From NCBI GenBank assembly GCA_036365145.1, contig JAEOAD010002279.1:4335001-4399000 (forward strand): DNA of 64,000 bases, given 5' to 3'. Below, piece after piece: positions 24,901 to 39,170 of this stretch (position 1 is the first letter of the stretch; the number at the start of each line of letters is the position of its first letter). The stretch comes from Orientallactaga sibirica. Taxonomy: Eukaryota > Chordata > Mammalia > Rodentia > Dipodidae. The translations under genes were made by a program, and so were the position numbers. A model generated the notes under the pieces. That model was not told the origin of the DNA. It saw only the letters and a program-made list of their open reading frames with translations, and did not search any database.

Positions 24901-27900
24901 TCTCTCTCTTTCTTTCTCATAAAAAAATAAAAATAAAAGCCAGGCACGGTGGCATACTCCTTTAATTCCAGCACTCAGGAGGTGGAGATAGGAGGATCGC
25001 CATGAGTTCAAGGCCACCCTGGGACTCCATAGTGAATTCCAGGTCAGCCTGGGCTAGAGTGAGACCCTACCTTGAAAAACAAAACAAAACAACAACAAAA
25101 AAGAACAATAAGGGGCTGGAGCGATGGCTCAGTGGTGCTTGCTTGCAAAGCCTGCCAGTCTGGGTTCAATTCCCCAGTACCCACATAAAGCCAGATGCAC
25201 AAAATGACACATGCATGTGGAGTTCCTCTGCAGTGGTATGCCCGTACACGTTTTCCCTACTCACAAATAAATTTTTTTAAAAAAAGAATTAAGCATTTGT
25301 CTCTTTTTGGTATTTATTATATATTTTTATTTATTTTTATTTTTTTGGTTTTTCAAAGTAGGGTTTCACTCTAGTCCAGGCTGACCTGGAATTCACTATG
25401 TAGTCTCAGGGTGGCCTTGAACTCATGGTGATCCTCCTACCTCTGCCTCCCAAGTGCTGGGATTAAAGGAGCAAGCCACCACACCGGCTTTTTGTTTTAT
25501 TTGGTTTTCGAGGTAGGGTCTCACTCTAGCCCAAGCTGGCCTGGAATTGACTATGCAGACTCAGTCTGGCCTCAAACTCATAGTGATCCTCCTACCTCTG
25601 CCTCCCAAGTGCTAGGATTAAAGGCATACACAACCACACCCGGCTATTTATTTTTTTAAAGATTTTTAATTTAATTCATTTGAGAGAGAGAGAGAATGGG
25701 AATGCCATGGTCTCTAGTCACTGCAAATGAACTCCAGACACATGAGCTGCCCTCTTGTGCATTTGGCTTACATAGGTACCAGGGAATCAACCCTGGGTCC
25801 CTAGGCTTCACAGGCAAATGCCATTTCTCCAGCCCTCTTTTTGGTACTTATAGTTTTTGAGGGTACTTATTATATTTTAAGACAACTAAACAGCCTTAGT
25901 TATTAAAGAACTTTTTTGTTGTTGTTGTTTTGGTTTTTTTTTGTTTTTCAAGGCAGGGTCTCACTCTAGCTCAGGCTGACCTGGAATTCACTATGTAGTC
26001 TCTGGGTGGCCTCGAACTCATGGCCATCGTCCTACCTCTGCCTCCCAAGTGCTGGGATTAAAGGCATGCACCACCATGCCCGGCAAAAGAACGTTATTTT
26101 AAAATTTTTTTATGAGTCAGGATCTCACTCTTGCCCAGGGTGACCTGGCATTCACCCTGTAGCCCAGGCTAACCTTGAACTCATGGGCGATCCTCTTACC
26201 TCAGCCTCCCAAGTGCTGGAATTAAGTGTGAGCACCACACCAGCAGAAATGAACAGTCTTTATTTAACTCATAAATGTGAAAAGATTGAAAACATTTTTG
26301 CAGTCTCATGAGGTAACTCGATCCAAAGGCAACCACCAGTGTATGACCTTGTCCAGTGAAAGGTGGGTAAGGAGCGTCACAAAGGAGAAATGAGTCCCCC
26401 TTACCCCCCAAAAAGAACCAAACCAAAACAAAAAGCCAGGCATGGTGGCTGTTACAGTCAGGTTCGCATTGCTGGCAGAAACCACCCGACCAAGAGCAGC
26501 TTGGCGGGGGGGGGGGGTATTTTGGTTTACAGACTCGACAGGGAGCTCCACAATGGCAGGGGGAAATGATGACATGAGCAGAGGGTGGACATCACCCCCT
26601 GGCCAACATCAGGTGGACAGCAGCAACAGGAGAGTGTGCCAAACACTGGCAAGGGAAAGCTGGCTATAATACCCATAAGCCCGCTGCCAACAATACACCG
26701 CCTCCAGGGGGCATTAATTCCCAAATCTCTATCCGCTGGGAACCCAGCACTCAGAACACCTAAGTTTATGGGGACACCTGAATCAAACCACCACAGTGGC
26801 ACACGCTTTTAATCCCAGCTCTTAGTAGGCAGAGGTAGGAGGATTGCTATGAGTTCGAGGCCACCCTGAGATTACAGAGTGAATTCTAGGTCAGCCTAGG
26901 CTAGAGCAAGACCCTACCTCAAAAAACAAAACAAAACAAAACAAAAAAAAGGACTGAACTGTGACACTGCATCCTAGGAGTGGGACCATGAAACCCCAAA
27001 GAAATAGTGAACCATAATCCAGTTGGCCATTCAAAGCAACTCCAGCCTACAGGAAATATGAGACAGAGACCAAGCTAAGTTACAGTGTGAAGAAGAAACA
27101 CATTCAAAACAATAGACAGGGTTTCTTCAAAACAATGGCACTGTTTATAAAAGGTGGATAAGGCTAGGGGCTGCTACAGATTAAGAGTTCTGAGGGCTGG
27201 AGAGATGGCGGCTTAGCGGTGAAGATGCCTGCCTGTGAAGCCTAAGAACGCCCATTCAATTCTCCAGGTGACACAAGCGCGCAATGTCACACATGTGCAC
27301 AAGGGGGTGCACGTGTCTGGAGTTCATTCACAGTGGCTGAGAGGCCCTGGTGCACCTATTCTCTCTCTGCCCCTTCTTCTCTGTCTCTCTCAAATTAAAA
27401 AAAAAAAAGAGTTCTGAGTTCAAACTATCAAAAAGAAAATTTTAAATTTAATATTATTTATTTGGCAGAGAGAGAAACAGGCAGATAGAGAGAATGGGTG
27501 TGCCAGGACCTTCAGCCACTGTAAACGAACTCCAGACGCATGCGCCCCCTTGTGCATCTGGCTTATGTGGGTCCTGGAGAGTTGAACCTGGGTCCTTTGG
27601 CTTTGCAGGCAAGCGCCTTAACCTCTAAGCCATCCATCTAGCCCTTGTTTGAACTTTCTCATGAAAGGGAGTCAAAGCACTTACATAAATTCATTATCTA
27701 GACAAGCCCAATAAACACAAGACACGGTGGACCATGCCCGTCATCCCAGCTCTAGGTACTGGAGCAGGTCTACTGAGAGATCCAGGCAAGTTTAAGGCCA
27801 GCCTGGACTAGAATGATACCATGTCTCAAAAAAAAAAAAAAAAAAAAAAAAACTAAGGGTTGGACTGGAGAGATGGCTTAGTGGTTAAGGTCCTTGCCTG

Positions 27901-28263
27901 AAAAGCCAAAGGACCCAGGTATGATTCCGCAAGGACCCACGAAAGCCAGATGCACGATGTGGCACATGCGTCAGCAGTTCATTTGTAGTGGCTGGAGGCC
28001 CTGGTGCCCATTTCTCTCCCTCCCTCTCTCTGACTCTCCAATAAATAAATAAATGAAATGTTTTTTTTTTTTTTCTTTTTTTTTTTTTAAAAAGACTTCC
28101 CAGCTGGGCGTGGTGGTGCACACCTTTAATCCCAATACTCAGGAGGCAGAGGTAGGAGTTTGAGGCCAGCCTGAGACTACATAGTGAATTCCAGGTCAGC
28201 CTGGGCCAGAGTGAGACCCTACCTCGAAAAACCAAAAAGAAAAAAGAAAAGACTTCCCTTCTT

Positions 28264-28322
<59 letters not shown>

Positions 28323-31300
28323 GAGAAAGAAAGAAAACATATACTCTGAGAATGAGTATACACGGACTGTGTGTGCTGCCCTCTGCACAGCTGTGACACC
28401 CATCTCCCCTCACTGCCCTTACACAGAGGGAGTGTGAGTACACACAGACTGTGTGGGCTGCCCCCTGCACAGCTGTGACACCCATCTCCCCTCACTGCCC
28501 TTACATAGAGGGAGTGTGAGTACACACGGGCACTGTGTGTGCTGCCCCCTGCACAGCTGTGACACCCATCTCCCCTCACTGTCCTTACACAGAGGGAGTG
28601 TGTACACACCTGTATGTGCTGCCCCCTGCACAGCTGTGACACCCATCTCCCCTCACTGTCCTTACACTGAGTACACAGACTGTGTGTGCTGGCACAGCTG
28701 TGACACCCATCTCCCCTCACTGACATAGAGGGAGTGTGAGTACACACGGGCACTGTGTGTGCTGCCCCCTGCACAGCTGTGACACCCATCTCCCCTCACT
28801 GTCCTTACACAGAGGGAGTGTGAGTACACACGGACTGTATGTGCTGCCCCCTGCACAGCTGTGACACCCCTCTCCCCTCAATGTCCTTACATAGAAGGAG
28901 TGTGAGTGTAAGTACACACGGGCACTGTGTGTGCTGCCCCCTGCACAGCTATGAGCCCCCATCTTCCCTCACCGTCCTTGCTCTAGGGCAGTTACGTCTA
29001 GGTGACCCCAGCCTCCCCACAACTCCCTGTGGCCTCTCTGAGGACGTCTGGGAACGTCTGTGTCTCCTGCCCAGGGCAGCTCAGGAGCTTCTATTTGCTC
29101 TCAGCCTTTTCCCCTTCATGAGACTGCCACACAGCCTGGGGCACCGAGACACCTGTGTAGTTTTTCTTTTTCTTTTCATTTCTTTTAAAAAAAGATTTTA
29201 TTTTTATTTATTTATTAGAGACAGAGAGGGGGAAAGAGAGAGAGGGAGAGGGACAATGGGCATGCCAGGGCCTCTAGCCACTGCAAACAAACTCCAGATG
29301 CATGCATGGCCTTGGGCATCTGGCTTACATGGGACCTGGAGAATTGAACTGGGGTCCTTAGGCTTCGCAGGCATGTGCCTTAACCACTAAGCCATCTCCC
29401 CAGCCCCTTTTTCTGTTTTCTTTTTTAATTTTTTTTCCAAGGTAGGGTCTCACTCTAGTTCAGGCTGACCTGGAATTCACTATGTAGTCTCAGGGTGGCC
29501 TTGAACTCCCGATGATCCTCCTACCTCTGCCTCCGGAGTGCTGGGATGAAAGGCGTGCGCCGCCACGCCTGGCTTGTAGTTTTTCTTTTAAAGACATGTT
29601 TCCTTTGAACATACATTTGACCGCTTTACTCCTCCACTTAAAGCCTTCAATCCAATGGCCAAAGTCTTTCATTCTTTTCTTCACCATCTGCTACCTCTCC
29701 TGCTCACGTCCCCGGCTCATTTCCGCACAATCCCACAGGCATCCTACTGCCTATTCCCCAGCTAGTTGTGCTTCCTAACACGTGTGAATCTTTTTTCGTC
29801 CTTTTGATACACATCCCAACGAACACTCTGTCTTCCAGGACTCCCTCTCCATCTGGCTAGCTCCCATTCAGCCTTGAAGACTCACTCGGGGTCCCCTCCC
29901 AGAAGTCTCCCCTCAAGTGTTGCAGTCAAGTTCACATTGTTGGCAGAAAACACCCGACCAAGAGCAGCTTGTGGGGAATTAAAAAAAAAAAAAAGGATTT
30001 ATTTTGGCTTACGGACTTGAGGGGGTGCTCCGTGGTGGCAGGGGAAAACGATGGCATGAGCAGAGGGTGGGCATCACCTCCTGGCCAACATCGGGTGGAC
30101 AACAGCAATAGGAGAGTGTGCTAAACACTAAGAGGAGACTGGCTATAACACCCATAATACTGCTTCTCACTCTTTCTCTCTCTCTCTCCTTCTCTCTGTC
30201 TCTAATAAATAAATTTTTTTATTTATAAAAATTTTTAAAAATTATTTTATTTATTTATATTTGGAGAGACAGAGAGAGAGGGAGGAGACAGAGGATGGGC
30301 GCACCAGCAGTCTCAGCTGCTGAGAACGAAATCCAGATGTGTGTGCCCCCTTATGGGCAAGTGCAGCATTGCGCCCTTGCGTCACTTTGCATCTGGCTAA
30401 ACATGGGACCTGGAGATTGGGACCCGGTTCTTAGGCTTAGCAGGCTGGCACCTTAACCACTAAGCCATCTCTCCAGCCCTAATAAATAATTTTTTTAAAA
30501 TGCTCTGGAGAGATGGCTTAGCAGTTAAGGCGCATGCCTATGAAGCCTAAGAACCCAGGTTCGATTCTCCAGATCCCACGTAAGCCAGATACACATGGTG
30601 GCGCATGCATCTGGAGTTCGTTTGCAGCGGCTGCAGGTTGTGGCGCGCCCACTCTCTCTCTCTCCTCCTCTTCCCCTCCTGCCTATTTCTCTCATTCTCA
30701 AATGAATGAAGAAAAAATTTAAAATATAATAAAGCCAAAAAAAGAGAGAGAGAAAGGCTAGAGAGATAGTTCATCAGTTGGTAAAGTGCTTGTCTTGTAA
30801 GCAGGGGAACCTGAGTTCAATTCTCAGAATCTGTGTAGATGGTGGCAGGGCATAGTAAACTACTGTTCCTTGAAAGCAAAATCACTCCTGGATCCTTTCC
30901 TTGCCATTATTCACCCTGCAGACCACTGTCATCTTAGGCTGTGGGCCACTGTTGTAGATACTAAGCATACTAAGATAGAGGCTGAGGATATAACGAAGTG
31001 GTAGAAAGAGTGTGCTTGGCATAACCAAGACCGTGGCTTAAACTCCGGCACCGACATGATAAGAGCTGGGCGTGGTGGCACCACCTTTAATCTCAGTACT
31101 CGGGAGGCAGAGGTAGGAGGATCTTTGAGAGTTCAAGGCCACCCTGAGACTACATAGTGAATTCCAGGTCAGCCTGGACTAGAATGAAACTCTACTTCAA
31201 GAAACCAAACATCAAAATGAAAAGAGAGACTGACTGAGAGGGGGAGGGGCTATGACGGAGAGAGGAGTTCCAAAGGGGAAAATGGGGGGGGGGAAGTACC

Positions 31301-34300
31301 ATGGAATATTGCCTACAATTAAGGAAGTTGTCAAAAAAAAAAAGGGCTGGAGCGATGGCTTGGCGGTTAAGGCGCCTGCCTGCCAAGCCTAAGAATGCCA
31401 GTTCCAATCTCCAGGTCACACTAAGTTTAGCCAGATGCAAAAAGTGATGCCAGGGTGCAATGCCACACTTGCCCACAAGGTGGCGCATGCACCTGGAGTT
31501 TGTTCACAGCAGCTGAGAGACTGCTGGTGCACCCATTCTCTCTCTCTCTTTCTCTCTTTCTCTCTCTCTCTCTCTCTGTCTGTCTCTCTCAAGTAAAAAA
31601 AAAAGAATTCCAAACCAAAGCAACAAGATATCATTTGAGCATAAAAAAAAAAAAGAATACAGAGATAAATCAGACATGACTGGACTTCAAGACCTACATT
31701 CAAGGCACTGTGCCACTGTTTCTGAGCACCTGCGTTATGCCTGGTGCTAAGGGCATGGAAATGAACAGTTCACCATCTTGGGACTTAGTCTATATTTACA
31801 CTACGAATAAAAATATTCATCTTAGTATTGTTTGAGGCAGTGCAAAGCTAGAAACTATGAGCTCATTACTAAAGGTTCAATTAACTGTCCATTTAGACAG
31901 TAACCACTGGGATGGGGATGTGACTCTGTTGTCAGAGGCACGGGTTCAAATCCCAGCACTGGACTGGATGGATGGCTTAAAAGTTAAGGCACTTACCTGC
32001 AAAGCCTAAGAAGCCAGGATTTGACTCCCCAGATCCCATGTAAGCCAGAGGCACATACATCTGGAGTTTGTTTACAGTGGTGCACCCATTCTCTCTTTCT
32101 CTGCCTCACTCTGCCCTCCTCTCTCAAATAAATAAATAAAAATCCCAGCACTGCATAAACCAGGCGTGGTAGCTCACATCTGTAATCTAGCAGTCAGATG
32201 GTAGAGGCAGGAAGAGGAGGAAGTCAGAGTTATCTCTGGCTACACAGCAAGTTCAACCAGTCTGGGACACACGAGGCCCAATCAAAAACCCACCAACAGG
32301 GCTGGGGAGATGGCTTAGCAGTTAAGGTGCTTGCCTGCAAAGCCAAAGGACCCAGGTTCGATTCCCCAGGACTCACGTAAGCCAGATGCACAAGGTGGCA
32401 CATGAGTCTGGAGTTCCTTTTTTTTTTTTTTTTTGGTTTTTTTGAGGTAGGGTCTCACTCCGGGGCTCAGGCTGACCTGGAATTAACTATGTAGTCTCAG
32501 GGTGGCCTCGAACTCATGGCGATCCTCCTACCTCTGCCTCCCGAGTGCTGGGATTAAAGGCGTGAGCCACCATGCCGGCGAGTCTGGAGTTCTTTTGCAG
32601 CGGCCAGAAGCCCTGGCATGCCCATTCTCTCTCTGTCTCTCTCTCTCAAATAAATAAATAAAAATAAAAATATTTTTAAAAACCATCAACAAGCAAACAA
32701 AGAAGAAACTGCTGCACAGCAAAAATGGAGGGGCCAGCTGGGGCAGTGCCCAACCAGGACCCTCAGTGTGCAGGAGGCAGGGGCAGAAGGCCTCGGGGCT
32801 TCCCAGTCACCCTGAGCTACACAGCGAGACCCCCGTTTCCAAACAAACACACAAGCACACAGAGTTTGTTGCTTCTAGAATGGTTCTACTCACCAAAACA
32901 CGCAAAAACAATCACTGCATTCAGGTGACTGAAAAAAGCAGGTGTGAACAAAGTATGCTCAGCGTGAGCCAATATTTATTTTTAAAATGACATGTGTATG
33001 TACATGTAAACACCACATTTGTTTATATGCAGAGAAAAATGTCTTAATTTTACAATAAAATTATTTTTTATTATTTTATTTTTGAGTGAGAGACAGAAAG
33101 CAAGCAAGCAAGAAAGAAAGAGGCAGAGAAAGAGAGACAGACAGAAGGGGCACACCAGGGCCTTTCAGCCACTGTGAACAAACTCCAGACACGTACGCCC
33201 CCTTGTGGTGCATGTGCAACATTACGTGCTTGCGTCACTGTGCATCTGGCTAAGTGGGACCTAGAGACTCAAACATGCGTTCTTAGGCTTCTCAGGCAAG
33301 TGCCTTAACCGCTACGCCATCTCTCCAGCCCTACCTACAATACAATTATTAATAGAAATCTCCTCTGAATATGGGATAGTTACAACTGTATGTATGTATG
33401 TATGTATGTATGTATGTATGTATGTATGTATGTATATAAATACATATGTACACGTACATGCACACATGCACCTCAGGTCACAAGCTAGTTGTTGGTTTGA
33501 CATATAAATAATCCTACTAGCTGGGCTGTGCTATATTAGGTACATTCAGGTTCCTAGAAGAAGTGATCCTCCCCATAATCTGATCCTCACCTTATCTTTT
33601 TTTACCCTTCCTGAAAGGCACCAATGACCAGTTTTAAAATTTCTTTTCTTTTATTTTCTTTTATTTTCTTTTCTTTTCTTTTCTTTTCTTTTCTTCTTCT
33701 TTTTTTTTTTTCAAAGTAGGGTCTTGCTCTAGCCCAGGCTGACCTGGAATTCACTCTGTAGTCTCAGGGTGGCCTCGAACTCTTGGCGATCCTCCTACCT
33801 CTGCCTCCCAATTGCTGGGATTAAAGGCGTGCACCACCACGCCTGGCTTCACTTCTTCTTTTTTAAAAAATATATTTTGGGGGAGCTGAAGAGATGGCTT
33901 AGCAGTTAAGGCACTTGACTACAAAGCCAAAGGACCGTGGTTCGATTCCCCAGGACCCATGTAAGTCAGATGCACACGGTGGTGCTTGCATCTGGAGTTC
34001 CTTTGCAGGGCAGGAAGCCCTGGCGTGCCCATTCTCTCTCCCTCTCTCTCTCTCAAAGAAATAAATAAAAATTTAAATATATTTATTTGCAAGCAGAGAG
34101 AGAGAATGGGCATACCAGGGCCTCCAGCCACTGCAAACAAACTTCACATGCATGCACCACTTTGTGCATCTGGCTCTACATGAGTACTGGGGAGTCACAC
34201 CCAGGTCATTAGGCTTTGCAGGCAACTGCCTAAACCTCTGAGCCCTATCTCCAGCCCTCACTTCTTATGAACATTTTTTTTTTCAGCCGAGCATGGTGGT

Positions 34301-35536
34301 GCACGCCTTTAATCCCAGCACTTGGGAGGCAGAGGTAGGAGGATGGCTGTGAGTTTGAGGCCACCCTGAGACTACATAGTGAATTCCAGGTCAACCTGGG
34401 CTAGAGCGAGACCCTACCTCACAAAACTAAACCAAAATAAAACAAAACATTTTTTTCTATATGTGTGTGTGTGTGTGTACATACACCAGAGTCTCTCGCC
34501 CCTGCAAACATATGCCAGATGCATGCACTTTTTTCATGGTGCTAGGGAATCTGAAACTGGACCAGAACACTTTGTAAGCATGTGCCTTTAACTGCTGAGC
34601 CATCTCCCCATCTCCAGATTCACTTTTTGTTTTTTGTTTGTTTGTTTGTTTGTTTGTTTGTTTGTTTGTTTGAGGTAGAGTCTCATTCTAGCTCAGGCTG
34701 ACCTGCAATTCACTATGCAGTCTCAGGGTGGCCTTGAACTCACAGCGATCCTCCTACCTCTGCCTCCCAACCAGATTCACTTTTTTTATACATTCTCTAC
34801 ATTTTTCCCTCTCCACCCCTCCTGCCCTAACTCAGGCTCGGATTGTACTATAACATCTCTCGTCTCTACTGTAACAGTTTACTGGCCCACTCTGACATCT
34901 ATTTGGCCCTCTCCCATTCATCCCCTACACTGAAGCCAGAACCCCATTTTAAGACAATTTTGATGGCAACAGGGATACAGCTCAAAGACAGCGCATTGGC
35001 CTAGAGAGAGAGGAGGCAGAGGAACAGGGAAGGGGAAACTTGATCACAAAATACCCTGGCCAAAATTCTGTCACTGTTTCCCACTGCCCTCAAGTTAATT
35101 TCTCAAGATAGAATCAAGCTCTGGACGTCTTGGGAGTAAGTTGACCTCACCTTTCATTGTGTCACTCTGCCCTCGCTCCCACCCGCAGCACTTCTACCTC
35201 CTTTTCTCTGGAGGGAAGACCGGACATCTGTTTTGGGTCATGCTGTTGGGCCTTCTCATAGTTCGGAGTCTAAGCTCACGCTATTCCCTCTGGGGGTAAA
35301 ATTTAACATTTTTGAGAGAGAGAGGGACAGAATTGGTGCACCAGGGCCTCCGGCCACTGCAATTGAACTCCAGACGCGTGTGCCACCCTGTGAGCATGTG
35401 CAAAGTTGCGTGCTTGCATCACCTTGTGCGTCTGGCTTACGTGGGACCTGGAGAGTCGAACATAGGCTTCACAGGCAAGCGCCTTAACCGCTAAGCCATC
35501 TCTCTAGCCCTGCAATATTTAATCTTTAAGAAATAT

Positions 35537-35575
<39 letters not shown>

Positions 35576-37274
35576 TTTGAGACAGAGAGAAAGAGGCAGA
35601 AACAGAGTGAGTAGAGGTGTGCAGGGCCTCTTGCCATTGCAAACAAACTCCAGATGACTGTACTACCTTGTGCTTCTGGCTTTGTGTGGGTACTGGGGAA
35701 TCCAACCTGGGCCATCAGCGTTTGCAAACAAGCACCTTTAACCACTGAGTCACTTCTCTAGCCCCTAGGATATTTAATGCTGGGAATTAATCCTAGTACC
35801 TTACACATGCTAAGCAAATACTCAACCATTGAGCTATACAGCCAGGCCCGCCCACGAGACTCAAACCATCACTTTCTCCACGAAGTTGTAAATATTTTTC
35901 AATATTTATTTGTTTGTGAGAGAAAAAAAAGAGGCGGCGGTGGGGGTAGGGAGGAATGGGCACGCCAGGGCCTCTAGCCACTGCAAACAAACTCCAGATG
36001 TATGCACCACCTTGTGCATCTGGCGTATGTGGGTACTGAAGAATTGAACCTGGGTCCTTGGGCTTTGCAGGCAAGTGCCTTAACCACTAAGCCATCTCTC
36101 CAACCATAAGTTGTAAATATTTTGAGGGCAGACCCTGTACCATACTACAAGTTATTGTCCCACCTTTCGGCACTGAGACTAGTGTAGAAGGGACAGTGAA
36201 TATTGGCTGAATTGAATCAAATAATTTTTAAAAATACATTTGAAGCTGGGTGTGGTGGCACATGCCACCACGGTCGGCTTAAATAATTTTTTTTAAAAAG
36301 GTGTTGGGAAACGAGGTTTCTAATTCTTCAAATTCCATTGTTTATCCTCCTTTAAAAATTTTTTTAATTTTAATTTTATTTATTTGAGAGAGGGAAAGAG
36401 GGAGAGAGAGAGAGAGAGAAAGAGGGATGGAGACAATGGGCACGCCAAAGGATCCTGGTTCGACTCTCCAGAACCTATATAAGCCAGATGCACAAGAGGG
36501 CACATGCATCTGGAGTTCATTTGCAGTGGCTGGAGGTCCTGGCGTACCAATTCCCCCCTCCCCTGCCCTCTCTGTCTCTCACTCTCAAATAAATAAATAA
36601 ATAAAACATTTAAAAATGTTTAAAAAAATAAGTTAGCTACTGTGCTGAGCACTTAAATGTCTCCCATTTCTCCTGTGTTAAAGGCTTGATTCCCACCTAG
36701 TGACACTGCTGGGGAGTGGCGCAAACTTTAGAAGGTGGGACCTAGGTAGAACACGGGGGCCTCTGGGACATGACTTTGAAGGGGATATAGAGGCCCTCGT
36801 TTGTTCCTCTGTCTCTCCTTTGCCTGTGCACACACAGTGAGTGGCTTTGCTACACCATGTTCCCTGCTCTGCAGGATGCTCTGCCTGGCCGTAGCCCAGG
36901 AACAACGAAAGTGACCTGGACTAAAACCTCTGAAGCCATGGCCAAAGTCAATCTTTCCTCTTTTGAGCTGATTTTTCTCAGGCACTGGCACAGCAATGAA
37001 AAGCTGCTGGCTCACACAACCTTAGAACAACCCCATGAAGTAGTTGCTACGGCTAATTCTGTCTTATAGTTTGTAAAGCGAAGCCAGTGGTACTGAGAGG
37101 GTAAGTCACTTAAGAAGCAGGGTACCTGGAGAGATGGCTTAGTGGTTAAGCACTTGCCTGTGAAGCCTAAGGACCCTGGTTCAAGGCTCAATTCCCCAGG
37201 ACCTACGTAAGCCAGATGCACAAGGTAGTGCATGCATCTGGGTTCATTTGCATGGCTGGAGGCCCTGGCGCACC

Positions 37275-37324
<50 letters not shown>

Positions 37325-39139
37325 TCTCTTTTTCTCTCTGTCGCTCTCAAATAAATAAAAAATAAACAAAAAATTTAAAAAACAGAAGCAGGGTAGGGCT
37401 AGAGGGATGGCTTAGTGGTTAAGGTGTTTGCCTGCAAAGCCAAAGGACTCAGGCTCGATTCCCCAGGACTCATGTTAGCTGGATGCACAAGGTGGCACAG
37501 CATCTGGAGTTCGTTTGCAGTGGCTGGAGGCCCTGGCACACCCATTCTCTCCCTCTCTCTCTCTCTTTCTTGCTCTCTCTCTCCCTTTCTGTCAAATAAA
37601 TAAATAAATAAATAAATTTTTTAAAAGGGGGGGGTGGAGAGATGGCTTAGAGGTTAAGGCGCCTGCCTGCTAAGCCCAAGAACTTCAGTTATAATCTCCA
37701 GGTCCCACATTTAGCCTGATGCCAAGTGACGCAAGAGCACAATGCAGCACTTGCCCACAAGGGGGCGCACATGTCTGGAATTTGTTCACAGCAGCTGAGA
37801 GGCTGCTGGTGCACCCATTCTCTGTCTTTCTCTTCCTCTCTCTCTGGCTCTCTCTGTGTCTCTCTCCAAAAAAGAAGAAGGAGAAAGAGAAGAAGAAGGA
37901 GGAGGAGGAGGAGGAGGAGGGGCTGGAGAGATGGCTTCATGGTTAAGCGCTTGCTTGTGAGGCCTAAGGACCCCAGCTTGAGGTTTGATTTCCCAGGACC
38001 CATGTAAGCCAGATGCACAAGGGGGTGCATGCATGTGGAGTTCGTTTGCAGTGGCTGGAGGCCCTGACACACCCATTCTCCACCCCCCCTGCCTCTTTCT
38101 CTCTCTGACTGTTGCTAATAAATAAATAAAAATAAACAAATTTTTTTTTTTTTTTTTTTAAAAAGAAGCAGGGTAAAAGGGCAGGACTGAGTTTCAAGCA
38201 CATAGGAAGTCTTGCTCCAGGGCTTGGGCTGTTGTCCCATACTACTGCCTCTGGTGATCAAACAGTCCCACCTCCTTCTCATTCCGGGCTCCATGACCTT
38301 TCCCCAAGGTTACAAGTTGGTCAGTAGCTACATCAAGGAAGTTAATGATGTGCAGAGGAGTCATTATTTGCTCCATGAAGTTTACGTTTGAACGTAGGCG
38401 GGGTACTGGCTGCTCTTACGGCCTGGGTCAGGTCCCCTGGGTTTAAGGTTTCTATATCCCAGCGCATTGTTAAGACAAATTCCCTGCGGGAAGCAGTCTT
38501 TTGCTCATGTAGCAGGCATTATGAAATAGATACTAGGTGTCTCAGGCCCTGTGCTGGGAAGAGACGGGGTTGGGAGGGGAGAGACAGAGAGAGAGAGAGA
38601 CACACACACACAGAAAGAACGAGAGAGAGAGAAAACACTACACAGCTCTGCACTTGGGAGCGGCAGGCAGGGCTAAGCATAGTTACTTCCCTGTTGCTGG
38701 ACAAACATCTTTACCAGAAGTAGCTTACGGGAAGAAAGGGCTTAATTTTGGCCTTCCAAGAGATTCCAAGAGGAAGCTGGCTTGCTTCATACATCCACAG
38801 CAGACAGAGAGAGAGAGAGAGAAAAGAGAGAGAGAGAGAAACCAACACCAAGCAAGCGTGACCTGCCAGAGCTCAAAGTGGCTCTCTGCGCCCCTAGTAG
38901 GGAAGGAGGGAAGGACTCAAGATCCACCCCCAGGGGACAAACCTCCTCCAGCAGGGTTCTGCCTGCTGGAGAATTTAGGAAGCTCAATTCCTGAGGTTAC
39001 GGGGAGGGGGGAGGACACGCATATATTTGCATTCGAACCACCACCACCACAAAACACACAAGTGGACCAAGCTGCCTCGATTACCAAAGACATTATTGAA
39101 GGGGGGCTTCAGGGAGGCCCCAAGAAGACCAAAAAAACC

Positions 39140-39170
<31 letters not shown>

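Noticed and set aside
28262..28789. A 175-codon minus-strand open frame
   Set aside because: It runs through an 82-84 bp minisatellite and a (GAAA)n tract. The peptide only repeats the unit.
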